This document shows, in pieces, positions 22,732 to 29,190 of a stretch of 29,190 bases of DNA. The stretch's first letter is position 1. Each line of letters begins with the position of its first letter. This DNA is from a virus. Position numbers and translations under genes: made by a program. The notes beneath the pieces are model-generated. The model was not told the DNA's origin, ran no database searches, and was given only the letters and a program-made list of their open reading frames with translations. The stretch is taken from IMG/VR virus record IMGVR_UViG_3300005518_000033, positions 1-29,190 of that record, one strand, 5' to 3'.

Positions 22732-24428
22732 TGTACCGTTTGATTACTTTACTGAAGATATACCGGCTGAAGCGGCTTTAGCTACGCTCTTCGCGGAGAA
22801 AGTATTAGGACTAGATACAGAAACAACAGCCCTTGATCCGAGACGCGGCGAGCTTCGCTTAGTGCAACTCGCCACTGAGGAGCAAGCATTCATATTCGCT
22901 ATTTGAATAAACGCATTCAAGCGATGATCGCCGCTCTTCTAAGCCGCGAGCATCCGATCAAGATCATTCATAATGCGAAGTTCGATCTAAAGTTCACTAA
23001 CCGAAACTTAGGCGTTACGCTTTTCGGTACGATCTTTGACACTATGCTAGCTGCGATGGTGGTAAGCCAGGCGCATCATAGCTGCGATGCTGTCTTTAAT
23101 CAGTGGTACAGTCTGGAAGATTTAGCGATGACGTACTGCGATATCACTTTAGAGAAGAAAGAAGAGCTACAAGCTTCCGACTGGACAAAGGATGTGCTCA
23201 GCGATGATCAGCTACAGTACGCAGCACGTGATGCACTGATGCTTCATCCGATTCGTAAGAAGCTTATTGAACTGATAAAAGAGTACCGGTTGATCGAAGC
23301 AGCGAAGCTTGAGTTTGAGTCTGTGGAGTGCGCGGCACAAGTTGAGCTTAATGGATTCAAGCTCAATATCATGCGTTGGTTGGAACAATGTGATCGTAAT
23401 GGTAGTTAAGCGCGACGATCTCAAGTTCGAACTATGGGACATCTTAGCGCCTGATGGTGTGCCACAACAATCGCTTTTTGATGGAGCACCGACCAAGGAA
23501 CCGATTAACTTGAATTCAATTCCACAGTTGATCGAGGCATTACAGCGAGTCGGGGTTGAGCTTCCTTTAGTTGATGAGAAGCCGTCAACGCGAGCACATA
23601 AGCTCAAAGGGATCGCCTACAAGTATCCAATAGTTTCGAAAGTGATTGCTTATCGTGAGTATCAGAAAGCATGTACATCCTACGGGCCTAATTGGTCAAG
23701 GTACATCGATAAGCTTGATGGCCGGATACATGCAAGTTGTCGCCAGCTTGCAGCGGATACATCGCGGATGGCTTTTAGTGACCCTAACCTTCAGCAAGTG
23801 CCGAAAGAGGATGGCTATCGCACATGCTTTGAAGCAGAAGACGGTAACAGTCTCGTTTGGGCTGATTACTCGCTCATGGAGCTTCGGATCGCTGCATATC
23901 TTTCCGGTGATGAGTTACTGATCGAAGCATTCATAGTATATGGTGGTGGGCCGCACAAGCTGGCAGAGACGATGGGTATATCAGTCGAACACGCGCAGAG
24001 CATTATTGATATGTACTTAAAGAAGTTCATAAAGCTCCGTAACTGGTTGGAAGCTGCGGGTGCTTCAGCGATCCGCGAACGATTCGCGCTGACGATCTCC
24101 GGTCGCCGGTTAAAGTTTCAATTCAATCAAACTGATCAGAAGGTTGCGGCGGCAATCGGGCGCAAAGGGAAGAATACACCGATCCAGGGATCATCATGCG
24201 ACATCTTGAAACGCGCTTTAAGATTACTTTGGTTAGAGATTTACGATAAGCCAGCAATTAAAAATCATTCATCTTAACCATGATGAGATCGTGCTTGAGG
24301 TAGCAAAGAAACTTGTTGCAAAAGCTAAGGGCATTCTCAAACGTGCGATGATGAAAGCCTGGGATGAGATGATCCCTACAGTACCGATGACTTTGGACAT
24401 TCATAGCGGCGTGAGGTGGCATAAATGA
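22718..24428 (+). pseudogene. Family A DNA polymerase, disrupted by three frame changes and a motif B deletion
   Basis: Read across frames this is a phage family A polymerase. The 3'-5' exonuclease shows motif I LDTETT, HNAKFD and YAARDA. The polymerase part shows NLNSIPQL, SRMAFSDPNLQQVP, motif A ADYSLMELR, YGGG, the ISGRRL segment, NTPIQGSSCDILKRA and motif C NHDEIVLE. The frame breaks near 22904 (a T is missing), near 23400-23410 (one base extra) and near 24262 (an A run one base too long). Between LLIEAF and IVYGGG about 35-45 residues are absent, including the motif B Arg and Lys. The ATG at 22718 has AGGA upstream. As written it cannot make an active polymerase. Sequencing or assembly error is an alternative. 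Confidence 0.8.
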
Positions 24429-24598
24429 ATACTCTCGATCTCAAATCTATTTTAGACGCTGAAGGGTTATTTGATCCGTTTGGCTCACCTAAACTCGTTG
24501 TCATTCGTGATGGTGATGACAGTCTTATTGAGATCGAGGAGATCGTTTCTGATTCAAAGCGCGTTTATATTGTGATCGGTGATGAGGTGATAGAATAA
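24425..24598 (+). CDS. Small acidic protein, 57 aa
   Basis: A short frame starting ATG-AAT-ACT, overlapping the polymerase stop by ATGA and ending two bases before the next ATG. The product is acidic and beta-rich (KLVVIRDGDD, KRVYIVIGDEVIE) with no known motif. Its coding nature is supported by the coupled overlap on one side and the tight junction on the other. Its own last codons contain the GAGGTG site of the next gene. Confidence 0.5.
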   Translation: MNTLDLKSILDAEGLFDPFGSPKLVVIRDGDDSLIEIEEIVSDSKRVYIVIGDEVIE

Positions 24599-24599
24599 A

Positions 24600-24971
24600 A
24601 TGGCAGAACAATACAAAGCAAACGTTTACGGTGCTTCGCCTATTCATGGCGACGATGATGTTGCAGTCGGCGCAATTACGATCTTCGAACCAATGCCGCA
24701 TGAAGACTCAGAGGAGGCGTTGCGTCAAACGTACGAACATGATGCAGGCGAAATCATGAAAGTGCTCACAGCCTGTTTGCCGCAAGGGACTATCGATCAA
24801 CTCTTGATTCAGCTATTACGGGATCGTGCATCGTTACTGCGTACAGTTGCGCCACAGAGCCGGTGGATTCCAGAGCCAACAACATGGATGACATTCACAA
24901 GATATCTTACACCGGCGCGCATTATCCTTCACACGCACTGCATAACACGCAGGCGGATTGTGGCGTGCTGA
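24600..24971 (+). CDS. Unknown acidic protein, C-terminal end uncertain
   Basis: A 123-aa frame with GAGGTG upstream of the ATG. Residues 1-88 look natural, including a helical DQLLIQLLRDRASLLRTVAP segment that resembles the C-terminus of small phage proteins. The last 30 residues (WMTFTRYL onward) are of different, low-quality composition and overlap the next gene by 88 bases, far more than elsewhere in this block. A shift of frame near 24850 would end the protein at a TGA at 24889-24891, leaving a normal short overlap. The true end is therefore doubtful. Confidence 0.45.
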   Translation: MAEQYKANVYGASPIHGDDDVAVGAITIFEPMPHEDSEEALRQTYEHDAGEIMKVLTACLPQGTIDQLLIQLLRDRASLLRTVAPQSRWIPEPTTWMTFTRYLTPARIILHTHCITRRRIVAC

Positions 24972-25120
24972 TTGAAGATGTCGAAATTCTCAAGCTACCG
25001 CTAACGTCGAATCCAAGCATCAAAGAAGATCAAGGTGTCTGTTTGGAGTGCTTGAAGATCGATCCGAAACGACGCATGAGACATCGTATCTACGTGCGAG
25101 AAAGACTGAAAGAAAAATGA
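24884..25120 (+). CDS. Small protein with CxxC, unknown
   Basis: A 78-aa protein starting at ATG 24884 (MDDIHKISYTGAHYPSH); an alternative GTG at 24863 is less likely. Cysteines at 26, 53 and 56 include a CLEC pair, so zinc binding is possible though a fourth ligand would have to be His. The C-terminus is strongly basic (KRRMRHRIYVRERLKEK), which would suit nucleic-acid binding. It ends in ATGA overlap with the next frame. No good Shine-Dalgarno is seen. Confidence 0.5.
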   Translation: MDDIHKISYTGAHYPSHALHNTQADCGVLIEDVEILKLPLTSNPSIKEDQGVCLECLKIDPKRRMRHRIYVRERLKEK

Positions 25121-25332
25121 GTAGTGCAATTGCAGATAGTCAAAAACGATTACTTGAAGAGATCAGCAAGCGCGATAAAGAGTTGATCCCTTTAGATGGT
25201 AGTCCCTTAGATGAAGCTGAGAAAGATCGTCGTACCCTGCTTCAATTGATTGAAGGAGATCATTTTAAATTTCCTCGCGCGCTTTCGTGCCGTCAATGTG
25301 CTGCGAGCGCGCGAAGATTTCAAGACCTATGA
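25117..25332 (+). CDS. Small helical protein, possibly broken by a frame change
   Basis: A 71-aa frame coupled by ATGA to the upstream gene. Residues 1-50 (SQKRLLEEISKRDKELIP and onward to LLQLIEGDHF) look natural. The last 21 (FPRALSCRQCAAS) look like read-through in a wrong frame, because that DNA encodes the start of the MazG-like domain in another frame. One extra T in CATTTTAA would give a stop right after the natural part. It is either a 50-aa gene with a lost stop or the N-terminus of the MazG-like protein. Confidence 0.45.
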   Translation: MSSAIADSQKRLLEEISKRDKELIPLDGSPLDEAEKDRRTLLQLIEGDHFKFPRALSCRQCAASARRFQDL

Positions 25333-25544
25333 CAACGCAGGCATTCTTTACTTCACTACTTCGCTGGCTGGTGAAGTAGGTGAGTTATGTAATCTTATCA
25401 AGAAGCTTGAACGTCATCGAATTGGCGGGCATCTTTATCTATCTTGATCTTCTTGCGTCATTATTAGGTATTGACATTGAGGAGGCCGCAACTGAGACTT
25501 TTAACAACGTCTCTCAAAAGATTGGATCAGACTACAGAGTATGA
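25262..25544 (+). pseudogene. MazG-like nucleotide pyrophosphohydrolase, frame-broken
   Basis: One frame gives FLARFRAVNVLRAREDFK then LAGEVGELCNLIKKLER, the first metal motif (GEVGE) of MazG-like enzymes, which hydrolyse NTPs or dNTPs to monophosphates. It stops at 25447. The expected C-terminal half, IFIYLDLLASLLGIDIEEA and FNNVSQKIGSDYRV, continues in the +1 frame to TGA 25544. At the junction the reading ELAGIF replaces the expected ELADIF, so a metal-binding Asp and part of the connecting segment seem lost. AAGGAG at 25253-25258 marks a start near 25262-25268, but no ATG, GTG or TTG sits there. The gene is probably inactive as written. Confidence 0.6.
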
Positions 25545-25552
25545 GGTGAATC

Positions 25553-25741
25553 ATGGAAATCAAACACGGCGGCTGCTGGTATTGTGGAGCAAAGTCGCAA
25601 CTGATCTTGGAATCGGTACAAAAACAAATCATTGATCGAGAAGGTAAGTCGTCATCCGGCGCTTATGCACTCTGTGACATATGCAAGAAAGCGTCGGTAC
25701 TCGATCAACGTATACCAATAGAACAAAGGTGTGCAGCATGA
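25553..25741 (+). CDS. Small zinc-ribbon protein
   Basis: A 62-aa protein with GAGGTG before its ATG. CWYC at 8-11 and CDIC at 41-44 form two CxxC knuckles about 30 residues apart, a standard zinc ribbon layout. The rest is short helical linker. It ends ATGA with the Nudix gene. Such small ribbons in phage replication regions may bind DNA or a host protein; the target is unknown. Confidence 0.65.
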   Translation: MEIKHGGCWYCGAKSQLILESVQKQIIDREGKSSSGAYALCDICKKASVLDQRIPIEQRCAA

Positions 25742-26211
25742 GTAATACTATCAGCCCTGGTAAACAGTATGTCTGTGGTTTCCTGTTTCAGCATTTAGGC
25801 AATGGCGCGCGGGTAATGCTGATCGAAAAGAAGCGTCCGGCATGGATGGCTGGAAAGCTGAATGGTATTGGAGGTGCCATAAAGCCTGATGAGTCGCCAG
25901 TACAAGCGATGATCCGCGAATTCAAACAGGAAACCGGCGTTACCTTTGATAACTGGATTTACTTTTGTCAGATGCGTTATATAGACAAAGCAACCATTCA
26001 CTTTTTCTATGGTATAGCACCAGTACTATTTAATGCGTGCAAAACCCAAACTGACGAGACGTTGGTAAATACCAGCGTTGATTCAGACATCTTGGAGGTG
26101 TTCAGACAACAAATGAATATAGTGCCTGATCTTCGTTGGCTAATTCCAATGGCTTTTCGCATGGCTGATGAAGGCTGCAAATATCTTGAAGTCGTCAAGT
26201 GCGGAGTGTAA
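25738..26211 (+). CDS. Nudix hydrolase
   Basis: A 157-aa protein starting at ATG 25738, which overlaps the previous stop; the longer frame from 25681 lies inside that gene. The Nudix box spans residues 46-68: G-x5-E-x7-RE-x2-QE-x-GV. The first Glu of the usual EE pair is Gln, a change found in other Nudix proteins, so activity is still likely. The preceding LNGIGG and following beta strands fit the MutT-like fold. It probably hydrolyses a nucleoside diphosphate derivative, possibly cleaning the dNTP pool beside ThyX and the MazG-like gene. Substrate cannot be read from the sequence. Confidence 0.8.
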   Translation: MSNTISPGKQYVCGFLFQHLGNGARVMLIEKKRPAWMAGKLNGIGGAIKPDESPVQAMIREFKQETGVTFDNWIYFCQMRYIDKATIHFFYGIAPVLFNACKTQTDETLVNTSVDSDILEVFRQQMNIVPDLRWLIPMAFRMADEGCKYLEVVKCGV

Positions 26212-26472
26212 ATGATGTCAACAATTCTGCATGTTCCTAATCCTGATCGGCAACTCACTGACGTTGAGGTAAGAGGTTGGCCGATTGTGATCAGTACCAG
26301 CATAACCTTTGGTGCGTTTGCCGTTCCTTCTTATCATAGAATGAATATCACTAATCGCCATGAGGTGCATATAAGCAAGAATGCTTACGACGATCTTACC
26401 CTTAATTTATTTGCCTGGCCGCAATTGGAACGCGAAGTTGAGGCACTGGAACGAATAATGAAAAAGGAATAG
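26212..26472 (+). CDS. Small unknown protein
   Basis: An 86-aa protein, or 85 aa if the second ATG at 26215 is used. GGAG about eight bases upstream suits the first ATG. It begins with a beta-rich part (WPIVISTSITFGAFAVPSY) and ends with an amphipathic helix (QLEREVEALERIMKKE). It directly abuts the Nudix stop and is followed four bases later by the helicase. No family is recognised. Confidence 0.55.
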   Translation: MMSTILHVPNPDRQLTDVEVRGWPIVISTSITFGAFAVPSYHRMNITNRHEVHISKNAYDDLTLNLFAWPQLEREVEALERIMKKE

Positions 26473-26476
26473 CTCA

Positions 26477-28237
26477 ATGATTGACACTGATCCTCAAGGC
26501 AAGCTGTTAGACATCAAACGGAAGAAAGATGAGCATGTGGAATTTCGTGTCTACGGGCCACCAGGTACAGGGAAGACTACTACGCTTTCGAACTGGATCA
26601 ATCAAGCCGCGCAAAAGTATGGATCAAACTCAGTAATCGTGGCATCATACACAAAGACAGGCGCAATGGAGTTAGCTGGCCGTGATCTGCAAGTCCACCA
26701 GGATCAAGTAGGCACCGTGCACGCGCACTGTTATCGTGCTCTAGGTCAACCAGAAGTTTGTGAGGTGTACAAGCACATCAAGGAATGGAATGATCATGTC
26801 GCAGGTATTGACGACGCTTACATGCTCTCTGAAGGACAAAAAGATACCGACGATCCTTATGCTGGTAATAACTCCGGCGCAACGGATGGGGATCGAATGT
26901 TGTCACGTTACAACTTGCTTCGCGCTCGTATGATCCCGCCCGAACACTTCATGCGCGATGAAGTAAGCAGATTCGCAGAGTTGTGGGAGAATTGGAAGCA
27001 TGAAACCAATATGATCGATTTCACTGATATGATCTCACTCGCATATCAGAATATCGATGTTGCGCCTGGTAATCCTATGATCGGGTTCATAGATGAGATA
27101 CAGGACTCCTCACTGCTTGAGCTTTCATTGATTCGTAAGTGGGCTAAAGCAATGAAGTATGTCGTTCTGGGGGGTGATGACGATCAAGCGATCTTTTCGT
27201 GGCGTGGCGCTTCACCGGAAGCATTTCTCAATCCACCTCTTGACGCCCGATATAAACGCATCTTGGATCAATCCTATCGAATACCACAAAGCGTACACGC
27301 ACTGAGTCAGAATTGGATAAAACAGATCACAGTACGCGAACCAAAAGAGTACAAGCCACAGAATAGGGTAGGTGAGGTGCGTCGAATTCAAGCTCGCTTT
27401 GCTTATATAAGTGAAGTTGAGTCCATGCTTGAAGATGTAGAACAGTACTTATGCCGCACTACTGAATCAGGCAGGCCTTGGCGCGTGGCCTTCTTGACTT
27501 CATGCAACTATCAACTAAATACTTTGAAGAGCGTATTACGTGCCACAGGGCAAATCTTTTTCAACCCTCTAAGGCCGAATCGCGGCGACTGGAACCCTTT
27601 AGGCAAGCGCAGCACTGCGGACAAGATCGTGGCTTTTGCGGGCCCGCAGTTACGTGCTGACGTACCGGAGCCTGATAATGACGAGAACTGCTGGCGACTG
27701 CGAAAGCTGGCACATGACGACAAGTACATGCAAAAGTGGCTGGAAAAATCACTATGGACGAAGACCGAGCTTAATAAATGGCTGGAAGTTGCCAAGACTT
27801 CGACCTTTCTTAAAGCAGGAAGTCTGACAACGCTTTCTCAGTCATTCAAGAATGAGATAACTGGACGTGATCTATTGCCGCACTTCAAAGAGATCGATGA
27901 TCTGATCTTGGCCGGTCACGGCATGTTGTCCTGGTTGCGTAAGCGCATTAAAGCGAACTACGAGAATCACATCACATATCTCTTCGATATCATCGCTAAG
28001 CACGGTCTGAAAGGATTCCAAGACTTGAAACCACAAATCATCATTGGTACGATTCACTCTTATAAAGGCGGAGAGGTGGAGGTAGTCTATTTATGTCCTG
28101 ATCTCTCACCACAGGGCATGCAGACTTACGACAATGAGCCTGATGAGATCGTAAGGCAGTTCTACGTTGGAATGACTCGTTGCAAAGAATCTCTTGTATT
28201 GTGTTCTCCGGCTGGCAATATGAGTGTGAGGATATGA
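26477..28237 (+). CDS. UvrD/Rep-like superfamily 1 DNA helicase
   Basis: A 586-aa protein with all key SF1A motifs: Walker A GPPGTGKT at 27-34, Ia region VASYTKTGAMEL, motif II DEIQD at 206-210, motif III GGDDDQAIFSWRGA at 232-245, motif IV QSYRIP near 265-270, motif V TIHSYKGGE at 525-533 and motif VI YVGMTRCKE at 563-571. It is shorter than bacterial UvrD (about 720 aa), as is usual for phage versions. It would unwind DNA 3' to 5' in replication or repair. AAGGAATAG precedes the ATG and the stop overlaps the next gene by ATGA. Confidence 0.9.
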   Translation: MIDTDPQGKLLDIKRKKDEHVEFRVYGPPGTGKTTTLSNWINQAAQKYGSNSVIVASYTKTGAMELAGRDLQVHQDQVGTVHAHCYRALGQPEVCEVYKHIKEWNDHVAGIDDAYMLSEGQKDTDDPYAGNNSGATDGDRMLSRYNLLRARMIPPEHFMRDEVSRFAELWENWKHETNMIDFTDMISLAYQNIDVAPGNPMIGFIDEIQDSSLLELSLIRKWAKAMKYVVLGGDDDQAIFSWRGASPEAFLNPPLDARYKRILDQSYRIPQSVHALSQNWIKQITVREPKEYKPQNRVGEVRRIQARFAYISEVESMLEDVEQYLCRTTESGRPWRVAFLTSCNYQLNTLKSVLRATGQIFFNPLRPNRGDWNPLGKRSTADKIVAFAGPQLRADVPEPDNDENCWRLRKLAHDDKYMQKWLEKSLWTKTELNKWLEVAKTSTFLKAGSLTTLSQSFKNEITGRDLLPHFKEIDDLILAGHGMLSWLRKRIKANYENHITYLFDIIAKHGLKGFQDLKPQIIIGTIHSYKGGEVEVVYLCPDLSPQGMQTYDNEPDEIVRQFYVGMTRCKESLVLCSPAGNMSVRI

Positions 28238-28437
28238 GCGTAGATAGAGAAGTGATTGTGCTAAGAGCCATCGTTCAATCGTTGGAAGATGCTGACGGCA
28301 CGTTAATGACTTGGGATGAACTAATCAAACATACTTGTGAGTTCGGACACTGCAAAGATGTTCACCCTGACGAAGTTGCAGATGTTCTTGTTAAGTCAGT
28401 TCAATGTATTGCGCTACCGCGATCAGAGTGGGGATGA
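28234..28437 (+). CDS. Small acidic helical protein
   Basis: A 67-aa protein starting at ATG 28234 inside the helicase stop (ATGA). It is predicted helical and acidic, with His and Cys in HTCEFGHCKDVH that could bind a metal. The longer frame from 28180 lies in the helicase gene. No family is recognised. It is probably translated by coupling from the helicase. Confidence 0.5.
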   Translation: MSVDREVIVLRAIVQSLEDADGTLMTWDELIKHTCEFGHCKDVHPDEVADVLVKSVQCIALPRSEWG

Positions 28438-28444
28438 TCAAGCA

Positions 28445-28891
28445 ATGAAGATCGGTTTCACAGGTACGCGCTCCGGTATGACGGAAGAACAGATCAAAGT
28501 ATTGATCAAAGTCTTGCTTTATGCTGTTGAGATCACTGAGGTACATCACGGTGATTGTGTTGGTGCTGATGCACAGTTTCATGATCTAATTAGAAAGATC
28601 GATCCAGGCCGGTTGATTAAGATCGTTGGACATCCGGCTAGCAACTTTCGGCACTATCAGCGAGCAAACAAAGAATGTGATGAGTTGAGAGAAGCCAAAC
28701 CTTCGTTGATACGTAATCATGATATCGTTGATGAGTGTGATGATCTGATTGCCGCTCCGAAAGGTACTACAGAAATTCTACGATCTGGAACCTGGTCAAC
28801 AATTCGTTATGCTGGCAAGCAGAAGAAAGAAATTTTCATTGTCGAACCATCAGGGAACATTAAGACCATCAATGTGAATGTGTTAGTATGA
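28445..28891 (+). CDS. SLOG-fold (YspA/DprA-like Rossmann) nucleotide-binding protein
   Basis: A 148-aa protein starting at ATG 28445. The pattern is MKIGFTGTRSGMTEEQ at the N-terminus, HHGDCVGADAQFHDL, IVGHPASNFRHY, then RNHDIVDECDDLIAAPKG and SGTWSTIRYAGKQKKEIFIVEP. This is the Rossmann-like layout of SLOG-domain proteins, which bind nucleotides or nucleotide-derived ligands through the glycine-rich N-terminal loop and the GTW segment. Family members range from DprA to immunity-signalling proteins, so the exact role is open. Its place in a phage dNTP block suggests nucleotide metabolism or sensing. It ends in ATGA overlap. Confidence 0.7.
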   Translation: MKIGFTGTRSGMTEEQIKVLIKVLLYAVEITEVHHGDCVGADAQFHDLIRKIDPGRLIKIVGHPASNFRHYQRANKECDELREAKPSLIRNHDIVDECDDLIAAPKGTTEILRSGTWSTIRYAGKQKKEIFIVEPSGNIKTINVNVLV

Positions 28892-29130
28892 GCAAATTTG
28901 TACCCGAAGGATTGCGCAAGGCTGTCAACTCGCCGATGGAAACATACGTCAACCGGCGAGGCGAAGTGGTGCGCGCTTACAACACTCTTACTGAAGAACA
29001 CGAGTTACGCTTGCGCGAGCACGTTAACGATTGCGATGTTGCCTTACAGCAATGTCCTGAGTGTTGGTTGCTGTACGTCAGCATCGGAACAGTAGAATAC
29101 GTGAAAGTATTGACAGGAGAGTCACCATGA
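28888..29130 (+). CDS. Small protein with possible HC/CxxC zinc site
   Basis: An 80-aa protein. His45, Cys49, Cys56 and Cys59 (EHVNDCD, QCPEC) could form a zinc knuckle between an amphipathic helix and a C-terminal strand. It is coupled by ATGA on both sides and carries the GGAGAG site of the next gene in its last codons. Function is unknown. Confidence 0.55.
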   Translation: MSKFVPEGLRKAVNSPMETYVNRRGEVVRAYNTLTEEHELRLREHVNDCDVALQQCPECWLLYVSIGTVEYVKVLTGESP

Positions 29131-29190
29131 TCATTCTTCTAATCACGGCGATCATCATCGTGCTCGTTGCCGTGATTCGAGAACTGCAAG
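29127..29190 (+). CDS. Membrane protein, cut by the window end
   Basis: An ATG at 29127 with GGAGAG seven bases upstream opens a frame that runs off the window after 21 codons. The visible part is one hydrophobic segment (IILLITAIIIVLVAV) followed by IRELQ, an N-terminal membrane anchor. Product and length cannot be given. Confidence 0.5.
   Translation, partial: MIILLITAIIIVLVAVIRELQ

Noticed and set aside
22890-22910. Programmed -1 frameshift at the first polymerase break
   Set aside because: No X-XXY-YYZ slippery heptamer or downstream stem-loop was found. Three separate recoding events in one gene are implausible.
22718-24428. Intein or self-splicing intron as the cause of the broken polymerase
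   Set aside because: The conserved blocks are adjacent or too close together. No inserted sequence is present; material is missing instead.
1-29190. CRISPR array, rRNA, integrase or insertion sequence
   Set aside because: None was seen on reading both strands: no regularly spaced direct repeats, no transposase or recombinase motifs and no rRNA-like segments.

Overview
This window reads as part of a tailed double-stranded DNA bacteriophage genome (Caudoviricetes), free or integrated. Essentially all coding capacity lies on the + strand in tightly packed genes that often overlap by ATGA or TAATG. The order tail-tube protein, tail-assembly chaperone pair, tape measure protein, tail-tip and fibre proteins is classic tail-module synteny. 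No sheath protein was recognised, so a long non-contractile (siphovirus-like) tail is the simplest reading. The host cannot be named. Expression signals are ordinary bacterial Shine-Dalgarno sites plus one near-consensus sigma70-type promoter.

Late structural half (1-15363): three small tail-completion or connector genes, a major tail-tube protein carrying an inserted beta domain, a strong stem-loop that looks like a terminator, then a tail-assembly chaperone pair that appears to be joined by +1 ribosomal frameshifting at a CTT-TGA site. The 940-aa tape measure protein follows, then tail-tip, fibre and adhesin-like proteins. These include a fibre with GGDLTG repeats, a DUF4214-PPC protein and a 732-aa protein with five short beta repeats at its N-terminus. 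The half ends with a membrane-anchored coiled-coil protein.

Control region (15364-15670): the only stretch of about 300 bases without a gene. It holds a possible terminator, two TTGAC direct repeats and a consensus-like promoter with an extended -10. A 6-bp dyad overlaps the -10 box, and an 8-bp inverted repeat brackets the whole promoter. It drives the second half of the window.

Replication, nucleotide and accessory half (15671-29190): SNF2-type helicase, XRE regulator, a coiled-coil protein, a four-cysteine protein that may bind ssDNA, a stand-alone archaeo-eukaryotic-type primase, ThyX, a DUF1937 protein, a family A DNA polymerase, a MazG-like pyrophosphohydrolase, a Nudix hydrolase, a UvrD-like helicase, a SLOG-fold protein and several small cysteine-rich proteins. 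Together they look like a phage-encoded replisome with dNTP-pool enzymes.

The polymerase reading frame is broken in three places and lacks the segment that should hold motif B (the O-helix). The MazG-like gene is also broken. These lesions cluster between about 22.9 and 25.5 kb while the flanking long genes are intact, so this is either local gene decay or a local sequence-quality problem; raw reads would decide.
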